Shown: in pieces, positions 56,979-64,000 of the stretch
Layout: each line of letters opens with the position of its first letter
Position numbering within the stretch: the stretch's first letter is position 1
NCBI GenBank assembly: GCA_964490175.1
Contig: CAZBAI010000002.1
Span: forward strand, 34,732-98,731
From: RGIG3077 sp964490175
Lineage (GTDB): Bacteria > Bacillota > Clostridia > Oscillospirales > Ruminococcaceae
Direction: 5' to 3'
Length of the DNA: 64,000 bases
Translations under genes and position numbers: made by a program
Notes under the pieces: model-generated
The model's database searches: none
Told to the model about the DNA's origin: nothing
What the model saw: only the letters and a program-made list of their open reading frames with translations

Positions 56979-57686
56979 ATGAAAAATATTGCAGAAATTT
57001 TAAAATCTAATGAATACCCCGGCAGGGGCATCATTATCGGCAAAAGCAAAGACGGAAAAAACGCCGTTGCGGCATACTTTATTATGGGCAGAAGCGAAAA
57101 CAGCAGGAACAGAGTTTTCGTTGCGCAAGGGCTTGATATGCGCACAAAAGCTTTTGATGAAAGCAAGCTTACCGACCCGAGCCTGATAATTTACTATCCG
57201 GTAAGGGTGCTTGGCAACAAAACCATTGTCACCAACGGCGACCAGACCGACACCGTTTACAATCTTATGAATCAGCAGTTTACATTTGAGCAAGCTTTGA
57301 GAACAAGAGAGTTTGAACCCGACGCACCCAACTACACACCTCGCATTTCGGGCATTATTAAGCAGGATAACGGTGATTTTAACTATGCGCTTTCCATTCT
57401 CAAAAGTGCCGACGGTGACCCGAGCCAGTGCAGAAGATATTGCTTTTCATACACAAATGCCATGGCGGGCGTAGGTCACTTTATCCATACATATAAGGGC
57501 GACGGAAATCCGCTTCCGTCTTTTGAAGGCGAACCTACCGAAATCGCCATTGACGGCGATATCGACAGCTTTGCCGATATGCTTTGGAACAGCCTTAATG
57601 CGGACAATAAAGTATCGCTTTTTGTAAGATACATTAACCTCGAAAGCGGCAATGCCGACACAAGAATTATCAACAAAAACCTATAA
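56979..57686 (+). CDS. purO: IMP cyclohydrolase, PurO type
   Basis: A 235-residue protein of the PurO family (PF07826). It closes FAICAR to IMP, the last step of purine synthesis. Family stretches are NEYPGRGIIIGKSKDGKNAV, YFIMGRSENSRNRVF, DPSLIIYYPVRV, VVTNGDQTDT-type (TIVTNGDQTDTVYN), and PNYTPRISGII. PurO was first known from archaea and replaces the N-terminal cyclohydrolase half of PurH. The stand-alone transformylase at 58021 and purD at 59221 lie downstream in the same direction. GAAAGGA is upstream of the ATG, 18 bases after alaS. Confidence 0.92.
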   Translation: MKNIAEILKSNEYPGRGIIIGKSKDGKNAVAAYFIMGRSENSRNRVFVAQGLDMRTKAFDESKLTDPSLIIYYPVRVLGNKTIVTNGDQTDTVYNLMNQQFTFEQALRTREFEPDAPNYTPRISGIIKQDNGDFNYALSILKSADGDPSQCRRYCFSYTNAMAGVGHFIHTYKGDGNPLPSFEGEPTEIAIDGDIDSFADMLWNSLNADNKVSLFVRYINLESGNADTRIINKNL

Positions 57687-57703
57687 TATCGGGGGGATAT
57701 AGC

Positions 57704-57997
57704 TTGTCCAAAAAGAGTAAATACGGATATTTAATAATTATAATTACGTATTTGGTTTTATCCGTTTTGGTTTTTGCCGTCATCGCCATAAGGAATATAT
57801 CCGTCGCACTTAGCGGTCCGTGCCCTTCTGATGATGTGCCGAAAGCGGTTTTGGTTTCGATTGTTGAGGGCTGTATTATTCTTGCTTTGGCAAGCGGTGC
57901 TTTTTGCGCCGTATGTTTGGTTGCAAAAAAAATCAAATCACGCATTGACCGCAATAAAACAGTGCGCAATTTGAATAGTGATGACAGCGAAGTTTAA
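57704..57997 (+). CDS. Small two-helix membrane protein of unknown function
   Basis: A 97-residue protein starting at TTG 57704 with GGGGGG at 57691-57696. It has two membrane helices (residues 8-28, YLIIIITYLVLSVLVFAVIA; and about 50-75, ALVSIVEGCIILALASGAFC-type) and a basic C-terminus. It sits between purO and the transformylase gene, 17 and 23 bases away, so it is cotranscribed. I do not recognise the family. A structural or regulatory link to purine synthesis is not indicated by sequence. Confidence 0.75.
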   Translation: MSKKSKYGYLIIIITYLVLSVLVFAVIAIRNISVALSGPCPSDDVPKAVLVSIVEGCIILALASGAFCAVCLVAKKIKSRIDRNKTVRNLNSDDSEV

Positions 57998-58020
57998 TTA
58001 TTTTTCAGGAGGATAAATTT

Positions 58021-59199
58021 ATGTCAAAAGATATGCAGTTGAAATACGGCTGTAACCCCAATCAAAAACCCTCTCGCATTTTTTGCGAAAACGGTGATTT
58101 GCCGATTACCGTGCTGAACGGCAATCCCGGATATATAAATTTGCTTGATGCCTTTAACGGCTGGCAGCTTGTAAGTGAGCTTAAAAAAGCCACGGGTCTG
58201 TGTGCGGCAACATCATTCAAGCATGTTTCGCCGGCAGGTGCCGCAGTCGGTCTGCCGCTTGATGATACCCTTAAAAAGATTTATTGGGTTGATGATTTGG
58301 GTGAACTTTCGCAGTTGGCTTGTGCTTACGCAAGAGCAAGAGGTGCGGACAGAATGAGCAGCTACGGCGATTTTATTGCCCTTTCCGATTGTTGCGATAA
58401 ATCAACCGCATTGATGATTCAGCGTGAAGTTTCCGACGGTATCATAGCGCCCGATTATACCGACGAAGCTCTTGAAATTTTGAAGTCAAAACGTAAGGGC
58501 ACATACAATATCATCAAGATTGACCCCTCATACGTTCCGGAAAAAATCGAGCGCAAGCAGGTTTTCGGAATTACATTCGAGCAGGGCAGAAATGATTTGG
58601 ATATCAATACTGCGCTTCTCACAAATGTTGTGACCGAAAATAAAAATATTCCCGAAGATAAAAAACGTGATTTGCTTATTTCGCTTATAACGCTTAAATA
58701 TACACAGTCAAATTCTGTTTGCTACGTCAAAAACGGACAGGCTGTCGGCATAGGCGCAGGTCAGCAGTCGAGGATTCACTGCACAAGGCTTGCCGGTCAA
58801 AAGGCGGATAACTGGTGGCTTCGCCAGTCGCCGCAGGTTATGTCGCTTGAATTTGTCGATACTATCCGCAGGGCTGACCGTGATAACGCTATCGATGTAT
58901 ATATATCCGATGAGTATGACGATGTATTGCGTGACGGGCAGTGGCAGAAAATCTTTAAAACCAAGCCCGAGGTGTTTACCGCTGCGGCTAAGCGTGAATG
59001 GCTTGATAAAAACACCGGCGTTTGCCTCGGTTCCGATGCGTTTTTCCCATTTGGCGACAACATTGAACGAGCTAAAAAGAGCGGTGTTGAATATATTGCT
59101 CAGCCCGGCGGCTCTATAAGAGATGACAATGTTATCGACACGTGCAATAAGTATAATATTGCAATGGCGTTTACGGGTATCAGACTGTTTCATCATTGA
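58021..59199 (+). CDS. purH: AICAR transformylase, stand-alone (PurH C-terminal activity only)
   Basis: A 392-residue protein equal to the transformylase part of PurH. It formylates AICAR with 10-formyl-THF. The catalytic Lys-His lies in ATSFKHVSPAGAAVG. Other family segments are KYGCNPNQKPSRI at the N-terminus, AYARARGADRMSSYGDFIAL, IGAGQQSRIHCTRLAGQKA, SDAFFPFGDNIERA and the end QPGGSIRDDNVIDTCNKYNI. The N-terminal MGS-like cyclohydrolase domain of normal PurH is absent, and purO upstream provides that activity. GGAGG precedes the ATG. Confidence 0.95.
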   Translation: MSKDMQLKYGCNPNQKPSRIFCENGDLPITVLNGNPGYINLLDAFNGWQLVSELKKATGLCAATSFKHVSPAGAAVGLPLDDTLKKIYWVDDLGELSQLACAYARARGADRMSSYGDFIALSDCCDKSTALMIQREVSDGIIAPDYTDEALEILKSKRKGTYNIIKIDPSYVPEKIERKQVFGITFEQGRNDLDINTALLTNVVTENKNIPEDKKRDLLISLITLKYTQSNSVCYVKNGQAVGIGAGQQSRIHCTRLAGQKADNWWLRQSPQVMSLEFVDTIRRADRDNAIDVYISDEYDDVLRDGQWQKIFKTKPEVFTAAAKREWLDKNTGVCLGSDAFFPFGDNIERAKKSGVEYIAQPGGSIRDDNVIDTCNKYNIAMAFTGIRLFHH

Positions 59200-59220
59200 T
59201 TTTTTTCAAGGAGTATTCAT

Positions 59221-60504
59221 ATGAATATATTGGTAATAGGCGGCGGCGGACGTGAACACGCCATTATTATGAAGCTTTCAGAGAGCGAAAAGTGTGAAAA
59301 AATTTGGTGTGCGCCCGGCAATGGCGGTATTTCCCAATATGCCGAGTGCTTTCCCGATATTAAAGCTACCGACCTTGACAGCATATGCGAGCTTGCAAAA
59401 GAGCTTTGCCCCGATCTTGTTGTTGTCGCTCCCGATGACCCTCTTGTTATGGGTCTTGTTGACAGGTTGAACGCACTTGGCTTTAAAACTTTCGGACCTA
59501 AAGCTAATGCGGCGATTATTGAGGGCAGCAAGGTCTTTTCAAAGGAGCTTATGAAAAAATACGGCATTCCCACAGCAGATTACGAAACGTTTGATAATGC
59601 CGACGGTGCAATTGCTTACATAAGCGCAAAAAACAAATTTCCGATTGTTGTCAAGGCTGACGGCTTGGCACTCGGAAAGGGCGTAATTATCGCACAAACC
59701 TTTGATGAAGCCGCAAATGCTGTAAAGAGTATCATGCAAGATAAAGTCTTTGGAGAAAGCGGTAGCAAGGTCGTTATTGAAGAATTTTTAACAGGACCAG
59801 AGATTTCCGTTTTAAGCTTTACCGACGGCGAAACCGTTGTTCCGATGATTTCCTCAATGGATCACAAGCGTGCCTATGATAATGATGAGGGCTTAAATAC
59901 AGGCGGAATGGGCACGATTGCCCCAAATCCCTGCTATACGCCGCAAAGGGCAAAAGAAGCGCTTGAAACGATAATTTATCCCACGATAAAAGCACTTAAA
60001 GCCGAAAACAGACCGTTTAGCGGTTGCTTGTATTTCGGTCTTATGGCAACGCCCGACGGCATGAAAGTTATCGAATATAACTGTCGTTTCGGCGACCCCG
60101 AGGCACAGGTTGTGCTACCTTTGCTTGATACCGACCTTGTCGATATCATGCTTGCGATAGCTGACAAAAAGCTTTGCGATATCAACGTTAAATGGAAAAG
60201 CGATGCGTGCGTCTGCGTTGTTATGGCAAGCGGCGGATATCCGGTAAAATATGAATCGGGAAAGGAAATTTCGGGGCTTGATGAAAAAGGCCAGTGCTCA
60301 GGTGCGTTTGTATATCATGCAGGCACAAAGCTTGAAAACGGAAAATTTCTTACCGCAGGCGGACGTGTACTCGGTGTGACATCAATCGGCGAGAATTTGC
60401 AAAAAGCCCTTGACAACGCCTATACCGCCGTAAAATCAATTCGCTTCGATAAGGCGCATTTCAGAAATGATATCGGTCAAAGAGCGCTGCAATTTGAAAT
60501 TTGA
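59221..60504 (+). CDS. purD: Phosphoribosylamine--glycine ligase
   Basis: A 427-residue ATP-grasp enzyme of purine synthesis that joins glycine to phosphoribosylamine. It starts MNILVIGGGGREHAIIMKLS with the family N-terminus. Central motifs are FSKELMKKYGIPTADYETFD, IVVKADGLALGKGVIIAQTF and EEFLTGPEISVLSFTDGE. Later ones are MDHKRAYDNDEGLNTGGMGT and YNCRFGDPEAQVVLPLLDTD. Length is typical. It follows the transformylase gene by 21 bases with AAGGAG upstream. Confidence 0.97.
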   Translation: MNILVIGGGGREHAIIMKLSESEKCEKIWCAPGNGGISQYAECFPDIKATDLDSICELAKELCPDLVVVAPDDPLVMGLVDRLNALGFKTFGPKANAAIIEGSKVFSKELMKKYGIPTADYETFDNADGAIAYISAKNKFPIVVKADGLALGKGVIIAQTFDEAANAVKSIMQDKVFGESGSKVVIEEFLTGPEISVLSFTDGETVVPMISSMDHKRAYDNDEGLNTGGMGTIAPNPCYTPQRAKEALETIIYPTIKALKAENRPFSGCLYFGLMATPDGMKVIEYNCRFGDPEAQVVLPLLDTDLVDIMLAIADKKLCDINVKWKSDACVCVVMASGGYPVKYESGKEISGLDEKGQCSGAFVYHAGTKLENGKFLTAGGRVLGVTSIGENLQKALDNAYTAVKSIRFDKAHFRNDIGQRALQFEI

Positions 60505-60522
60505 CTGTAAATTTGGTGAAAT

Positions 60523-61197
60523 ATGAATAAACATATAAATATTCAAACCGCCACCTTGCTCGGCGTTTTGGCAAATTTTTCGTTTTTGCTCTTTATTTTT
60601 TTAGGGCTGTGCTATTATTTAGTTGCGACAAACACCGCATCTTCGGCGTTTGAGGCGGCGGGTGAATTTGGCGTAATGCCATTCGAGGTTATCGGTTTTG
60701 TTTTGCTGTTTGCATATACAGTGGCGTATGATTTGCTTTTGTCGAATTTAAAGCCTTTTAAAATAATTATTTCCGTATATTGTATTGCCGAGTTGATGAT
60801 TATGCTGTGCGATTTCGGTGTGATTTTTCAAGGCACTTACAATCGGCAAAGTGTTGTTTTAATAGTTTTGCATATGCTTTTCAGCGCCGTTATGCTGTAT
60901 TCGTATTCAAGGTTGGATTATTGTTTCAACGGCTTGCGAATAGCTTCGCTCGTTGCCGTTATGATAGCGCTGATTTTGCCGATTGCCCTTTGGTGCATTT
61001 TCAAATTTCAGATATATTACAGCGTGCTTTCAAATGCAATTGCATTGATTTGGCTTGACGGATATATCTATAACAAGCTTGTATCGGGAGATATGGTCGT
61101 TGAAGCTTTAAAATTCGACGAAAAAAGCGGTTTTGTTTTAAATAAAAGCAAAACGAATGATACAGTGAAAGGAAGAGATGATTTTGAACAGCAATAA
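60523..61197 (+). CDS. Membrane protein of unknown function
   Basis: A 224-residue protein with about six hydrophobic helices (for example ATLLGVLANFSFLLFIFLGL, GVMPFEVIGFVLLFAYTVAY, LVAVMIALILPIALWCIFKF) and a short charged tail with Lys and Glu. I do not recognise the family. It lies 18 bases after purD and overlaps the XRE-cupin gene by 20 bases, so it is probably cotranscribed with both. No transporter motif is visible. Confidence 0.78.
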   Translation: MNKHINIQTATLLGVLANFSFLLFIFLGLCYYLVATNTASSAFEAAGEFGVMPFEVIGFVLLFAYTVAYDLLLSNLKPFKIIISVYCIAELMIMLCDFGVIFQGTYNRQSVVLIVLHMLFSAVMLYSYSRLDYCFNGLRIASLVAVMIALILPIALWCIFKFQIYYSVLSNAIALIWLDGYIYNKLVSGDMVVEALKFDEKSGFVLNKSKTNDTVKGRDDFEQQ

Positions 61198-61738
61198 CTT
61201 GATGGATATTGCACGGCGTGTTTCCGAGTTGCGTGATGTTTGCGGTTATACGCAAGAGCAGCTTGCCGCAGAATTGGGCGTTGATTGCGATGTTTACAAA
61301 AAATACGAAGAAAACGGTGAAGATATTCCAATCAGCGTACTTTATGCGATTGCCCACAAATTCGGCGTAGATTTTAACGAGATTGTGACAGGCGTTCCCG
61401 CCAGACTTGATACATATCATATTGTTAAAAGAGGCGAGGGAAAAACCGTCAGCCGCTATCCCGGATATCATTATGAGGATCTTGCTTTCAGATACAGCAA
61501 AAAGATTATGCAGCCGTTGCTTGTAACTCTTGAGCCGTCTGATGACCCTGCCGAGCTTGTTTCTCACTCCGGTCAGGAGTTTAATATGTGCCTTGAGGGC
61601 AGCATTGCCGTTGTGTTTGACAAGGAAGAGTTCATCTTGAACGAAGGCGATTCTATATATTTCAACCCGACTATGCCTCACGGACAGCGTTGTGTCGGTG
61701 ACAAAAAAGCACGTTTTATTACCGTAATTGCCGAATAA
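61178..61738 (+). CDS. XRE-family regulator with cupin domain
   Basis: A 186-residue transcription factor. Residues 10-68 form a helix-turn-helix (IARRVSELRDVCGYTQEQLA, YKKYEENGEDIPISVLYAIA). Residues 110-186 form a cupin barrel (HSGQEFNMCLEGSIAVVFDK, LNEGDSIYFNPTMPHGQRCV) with the His/Glu metal or ligand positions only partly kept. Such proteins sense small molecules. It overlaps the membrane protein gene and ends before a terminator. Its target is not apparent; purine or membrane genes upstream are candidates. Confidence 0.9.
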   Translation: MILNSNNLMDIARRVSELRDVCGYTQEQLAAELGVDCDVYKKYEENGEDIPISVLYAIAHKFGVDFNEIVTGVPARLDTYHIVKRGEGKTVSRYPGYHYEDLAFRYSKKIMQPLLVTLEPSDDPAELVSHSGQEFNMCLEGSIAVVFDKEEFILNEGDSIYFNPTMPHGQRCVGDKKARFITVIAE

Positions 61739-61740
61739 AA

Positions 61741-61790
61741 ATTGCCCGAGAAGCTTAATTTACAGCGTCTCGGGCATTAAATTTTTAAAC
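61741..61790 (+). terminator. Terminator after the XRE-cupin gene
   Basis: A 9-bp perfect stem (TGCCCGAGA 61743-61751 with TCTCGGGCA 61768-61776) followed by TTAAATTTTT. Confidence 0.7.
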
Positions 61791-61875
61791 CGATTCTTAC
61801 GCTTTTATTTCTCGTTTTCAGGTGAATAAAAAAGCAGACTTGCGAATTCAAAACTCCTTTCGTTTTTGGGTATGA

Positions 61876-61912
61876 AAAAAGCCGTCTGTGATTTTTAGTC
61901 ACAGGCGGCTAT
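61876..61912 (-). terminator. Terminator of the acetyltransferase gene
   Basis: A perfect 12-bp stem (AGCCGTCTGTGA 61880-61891 with 61899-61910). On the minus strand it is followed by a T-run. It touches the left copy of the 29-bp repeat. Confidence 0.78.
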
Positions 61913-61934
61913 GTAGTAATATTCAGTTAAAAAA
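61906..61934 (+). repeat. Left 29-bp direct repeat bracketing the acetyltransferase
   Basis: The sequence CGGCTATGTAGTAATATTCA then GTTAAAAAA matches 62701-62729 with two mismatches. The last 20 bases are identical. Confidence 0.7.
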
Positions 61935-61965
61935 ATGGAATTTAAGCAAACTGGAATTTTATTAT

Positions 61966-62598
61966 CTATTTTGCAAACCCTCGTTCTACTATAATTTGCC
62001 AAGCCTCTTCATCTATTTTTTCATTTTTAAATAATTTATCTCTATCGTCTTCCGTAATTGTTCGTATTACCTTACAAGGATTTCCTGCCGCTATACACCA
62101 ATCCGGAATGTTTTTGGTAACAACACTTCCTGCTCCAATAACCACATTGCTTCCAATATGTACTCCCGGACATACAACGGAACTTCCGCCAATCCACACA
62201 TTATCTCCGATAGTAATTTCCTTACCATATTCATATGCCGAATTTCTTGTTGCAGGATATACCGGATGTCCTGCCGTGTAAATAGCAACATTAGGTCCGA
62301 GCATACAATTATCACCAAATGTTACCTTTGCCACATCCAAAATTGTACAGTTGTAATTTGCAGAAAAATTTTTCCCCGTTTCGATATGAGAACCATAATC
62401 ACAGAAGAAAGGCGGACTGATAAAAGGATTTTCCGATTTTCCGAGCAATTCCTTTACGATATCTGCTATTCTCTCAAAATCAGTCCAATCGGTGGTATTA
62501 AGTTTTTGAAGAATTGAACGACATTTTTTCATCTCTTCAAAAACACTCTCATCAGTAATATAAGCCATTTCCTTATCTCGTCTTTCAACGTTATTCAT
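61966..62598 (-). CDS. LacA/Maa-type sugar O-acetyltransferase
   Basis: A 210-residue hexapeptide-repeat acetyltransferase. The N-terminal helices (CRSILQKLNTTDWTDFERIA) and PFFCDYGSHIETGKNFSANY are typical of maltose/galactoside acetyltransferases. The active-site His lies in AIYTAGHPVYPATR, and the left-handed beta-helix includes TIGDNVWIGGSSVVCPGVHI and NVVIGAGSVVTKNIPDW. It acetylates a sugar with acetyl-CoA, perhaps for detoxification. GAGAGG lies upstream of the ATG at 62598. Base composition is more AT-rich than the neighbours and 29-bp direct repeats flank the gene, suggesting recent acquisition. Confidence 0.92.
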   Translation of the reverse strand: MNNVERRDKEMAYITDESVFEEMKKCRSILQKLNTTDWTDFERIADIVKELLGKSENPFISPPFFCDYGSHIETGKNFSANYNCTILDVAKVTFGDNCMLGPNVAIYTAGHPVYPATRNSAYEYGKEITIGDNVWIGGSSVVCPGVHIGSNVVIGAGSVVTKNIPDWCIAAGNPCKVIRTITEDDRDKLFKNEKIDEEAWQIIVERGFAK

Positions 62599-62700
62599 AA
62601 CCTTTACCTCTCAATTCAAATTCTTATATTTCGGTCAGTTTTCTTTTCAATATTATAATAAAATCTGTGCAAAACGTGTACTATTGTGGTTTAACACAAA

Positions 62701-62729
62701 CGGTTATGCAGTAATATTCAGTTAAAAAA
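62701..62729 (+). repeat. Right 29-bp direct repeat bracketing the acetyltransferase
   Basis: The right copy, CGGTTATGCAGTAATATTCA then GTTAAAAAA, 795 bases from the left copy; two mismatches. Confidence 0.7.
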
Positions 62730-62753
62730 TTTGAAAGTTGTCACTTCTGCAAA

Positions 62754-63125
62754 CTAAGATTTACGCTTTTTTCTCCTTACGATAGCATTTCGCACCAATT
62801 CTGATTCATCATTACAAAGTTTTTCTATTTCATTCAAAGGTGTATTAAAATTTAAAACGACTGTTTGCCTAACTTCACAGCTGTCATCTGTCAGCAAAGC
62901 AATTAACACGTCAACAGGCGTATTGGGATTACAAGCGACTGCTTCGCGTACCTCTAAATATTTTGAACCCGATAATTCCGAAAGTATTTTTGAATCTGTT
63001 GTACTATCTGCAAGTTTCCAAAGTGCAACACATTCATTCAGTTCTTTTTTTCGTCTTTTAATACCGAAAATATCCGAAACCATTTTTAAAAGCTTGATTC
63101 TATCATAGTTATCGTTAATGCTCAT
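62754..63125 (-). CDS. LRV/HEAT-like repeat protein
   Basis: A 123-residue soluble protein. After a 45-residue helical lead, it has two or three repeats of the variant leucine-rich (LRV) or HEAT kind: YLEVREAVACNPNTPVDVLI, CEVRQTVVLNFNTPLNEIEK and SELVRNAIVRRKKRKS. The recurrent V-R-x-x-V-x-x-N-x-N-T-P pattern is the LRV hallmark. It is probably a protein-protein adaptor; the partner is unknown. It has its own promoter (63224-63252). Confidence 0.8.
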   Translation of the reverse strand: MSINDNYDRIKLLKMVSDIFGIKRRKKELNECVALWKLADSTTDSKILSELSGSKYLEVREAVACNPNTPVDVLIALLTDDSCEVRQTVVLNFNTPLNEIEKLCNDESELVRNAIVRRKKRKS

Positions 63126-63223
63126 AATAATCGCCTAACATAAAATTCATATTATTTGCCTATCAGTGTTTTGTTTATTGTACCATAAAGGTTGCTCAAA
63201 CTAGAGTTTTACGATTTTCGTGT

Positions 63224-63252
63224 ATTATACCATATCCTACCACAATTTGCAA
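63224..63252 (-). promoter_or_regulatory. Promoter of the LRV-like gene
   Basis: On the minus strand, TTGCAA (63247-63252), 17 bases, TATAAT (63224-63229). Confidence 0.6.
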
Positions 63253-63276
63253 TAGCTTTTGAAAGATTCTACTCAT

Positions 63277-63316
63277 AAAAAAGAGCAGAATTCGGAAATT
63301 TCTCTCCGAATCTGCA
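63277..63316 (-). terminator. Minus-strand terminator
   Basis: A stem GCAGATTCGG with CCGAATTCTGC (one bulged base), followed on the minus strand by TCTTTTTT. It would end transcripts entering from the genes at 63.6-64 kb. Confidence 0.6.
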
Positions 63317-63415
63317 CTTAAATCTCTTGAAAATCAAAAAACGCCCGTTCAAGTCCATCAAAAGGGCTTAGGTGATCCACGGTTTTGCGAATAAAATTTT
63401 AGGCCTCTGAATGCA

Positions 63416-63445
63416 GAAAAACCACGCAAATGCGTGGTTTTTCGC
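63416..63445. terminator. Short bidirectional hairpin
   Basis: A perfect AAAAACCACGCA-N-TGCGTGGTTTTT-type hairpin with A-run and T-run on its two sides. Confidence 0.65.
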
Positions 63446-63584
63446 TATGTGATCTATTTCGTCACATATAGATGGCTGTCTTATACAAAAAAGATGACAT
63501 CAAAAAGCAACGGTTTTACGAGGTTTTTCAAGCATTTCATTACTTGGAGAACTTATAATGGTAACAATTTTCAAATCCTCGATC

Positions 63585-63830
63585 TCAGTCAGTCGGGGAT
63601 TCTTTTTTTGCAAACAAACAGAAGCCTTCACCCTGTTCCTTGAGGTACTCATACAAATCCTCTGCCGAAGTCAGGAGATAGACCTCAATCTTATTGCCCT
63701 TGGGAATGCAACAGAAGTACTCATCGTTTTCATCTCTGTCATAGAGATAATCACGGATTACTCCGGAGCGATCAAAGGTCACTACGGTGAGCATTGTGAT
63801 CATATCTTGCTGAAATTCAGTTTCTTCCAT
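63585..63830 (-). CDS. Small acidic protein of unknown function
   Basis: An 81-residue soluble protein from the ATG at 63830, starting MEETEFQQDMITMLTVVTFD and ending FCLFAKKESPTD. It is rich in Asp, Glu and Tyr (DYLYDRDENDEYFCCIPKGN). I do not recognise a family. Its start overlaps the end of a 28- to 30-residue reading frame upstream by 14 bases, so the two may be coupled. The tail overlaps a GC-rich hairpin at 63576-63608. Confidence 0.6.
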   Translation of the reverse strand: MEETEFQQDMITMLTVVTFDRSGVIRDYLYDRDENDEYFCCIPKGNKIEVYLLTSAEDLYEYLKEQGEGFCLFAKKESPTD

Positions 63831-63903
63831 AATACATTTTTTGATCCACATTCTTCATCAGCATGGCGATCAGTTTTACGAATGTTTCCTTAGTAATCAT
63901 CAT
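63817..63903 (-). CDS. Tiny ORF coupled to the small acidic protein
   Basis: A 28-residue frame starting MMITKETFVKLIAMLMKNVD and ending KMYYGRN. GGAGG (63911-63915) is correctly placed for the ATG at 63903. It overlaps the following start by 14 bases, a translational coupling layout. The sequence could be the amphipathic N-terminus of a frameshifted longer protein: joined to the next frame it would give one continuous product. Function unknown. Confidence 0.45.
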   Translation of the reverse strand: MMITKETFVKLIAMLMKNVDQKMYYGRN

Positions 63904-63923
63904 ATTCATACCTCCATTTCAGC

Positions 63924-64000
63924 TTACATCATGTTCATACCTTCATCGGGTTCTTCGTTCATTTCCTCGGCGGAGCAGATTTCCACATACTCACCAAGAA
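63924..64000 (-). CDS. C-terminal fragment of an unrecognised protein
   Basis: The last 24 codons of a gene that enters from the right edge, reading LGEYVEICSAEEMNEEPDEG then MNMM and a TAA at 63924-63926. It lies 14 bases before the GGAGG of the tiny ORF, so the small genes here form one minus-strand unit. Too short to identify. Confidence 0.5.
   Translation of the reverse strand, partial: LGEYVEICSAEEMNEEPDEGMNMM

Larger units (their letters stand above)
63126..63584. other. Gene-poor stretch with promoter and hairpins
   Basis: These 459 bases hold no convincing gene. They contain the minus-strand promoter of the LRV-like gene and two strong hairpins (63277-63316 and 63416-63445). An open plus-strand frame at 63434-63643 has no ribosome site and overlaps the minus-strand gene, so I do not call it. 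The sequence looks like a worn junction between the conserved chromosome and another small gene cluster. Confidence 0.5.

Noticed and set aside
61906..62729. Insertion sequence around the acetyltransferase
   Set aside because: The flanking repeats are direct, there is no transposase, and no terminal inverted repeats are visible.
63434..63643. Plus-strand 69-codon frame near the right edge
   Set aside because: No ribosome site, starts inside a hairpin region, and overlaps the better supported minus-strand small gene.

Overview
The window looks like a chromosome segment from an obligately anaerobic gut Clostridium of the Ruminococcaceae/Oscillospirales type, close to Ruminococcus sensu lato. 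The evidence is a SCIFF peptide with its radical SAM maturase, GTP-dependent PEP carboxykinase, a NuoEF-type transhydrogenase, a dockerin protein, several plant-polysaccharide proteins, and an AT-leaning composition with regular TTGACA-17-TATAAT promoters. Gene order is mostly housekeeping plus nutrient uptake. Only the last 2.3 kb looks accessory.

Layout. 0-4.2 kb: start of a MATE exporter with its MarR regulator, the RNA-binding protein Tex, a GNAT enzyme and an orphan 44-residue peptide with its own strong promoter and terminator. 4.2-6.9 kb: ferrous iron uptake (feoA, feoB and a small Cys-rich FeoB partner) under a repeated palindromic operator. 7.1-10.5 kb: a large GH2 beta-galactosidase. 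10.6-17.4 kb: a complete F1Fo ATP synthase operon (atpI-B-E-F-H-A-G-D-C) with a two-carboxylate, probably Na+-binding c-subunit and a short epsilon subunit. 17.4-21 kb: SCIFF peptide, its maturase, an Orn/Lys/Arg decarboxylase-family enzyme and a phosphodiesterase. 21-23.4 kb: a GH5-like lipoprotein, an LRR lipoprotein and tRNA-Arg(ACG).

23.5-30.2 kb is the most interesting region. A cobalamin riboswitch with a terminator precedes a dedicated ECF transporter (T, fused A-A', S). These are followed by a surface-anchored DUF4430-like protein, a membrane protein that joins prenyltransferase-like alpha/alpha repeats to a DUF4430 domain (the two folds that make up animal transcobalamin and intrinsic factor), and a Cys-rich small protein of a family associated with cobamide genes. 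I read this as a vitamin B12 capture and import system.

30.2-42.5 kb: a Mn-type riboswitch with mntP, a GH13 enzyme, a TetR-controlled ABC exporter, a three-subunit Stn-type electron-bifurcating transhydrogenase and a PlsC-like acyltransferase. 42.6-54.1 kb: a dockerin/DUF4353 protein behind a structured leader, a propeller sensor ending in an HD-GYP domain, a probable vitamin B6 ECF S-component facing a truncated MocR/PdxR regulator, PEPCK, a CBM2-like lipoprotein and an AI-2E family permease. 54.2-61.7 kb: alaS, then purine genes in which the two PurH activities are separate proteins (PurO-type cyclohydrolase and a stand-alone AICAR transformylase), purD, a membrane protein and an XRE-cupin regulator. 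61.8-64 kb: an AT-rich tail with an acetyltransferase bracketed by 29-bp direct repeats, an LRV/HEAT-like protein and the edge of an unrecognised small-gene cluster.

All functions are read from sequence motifs and context. No database search was run.
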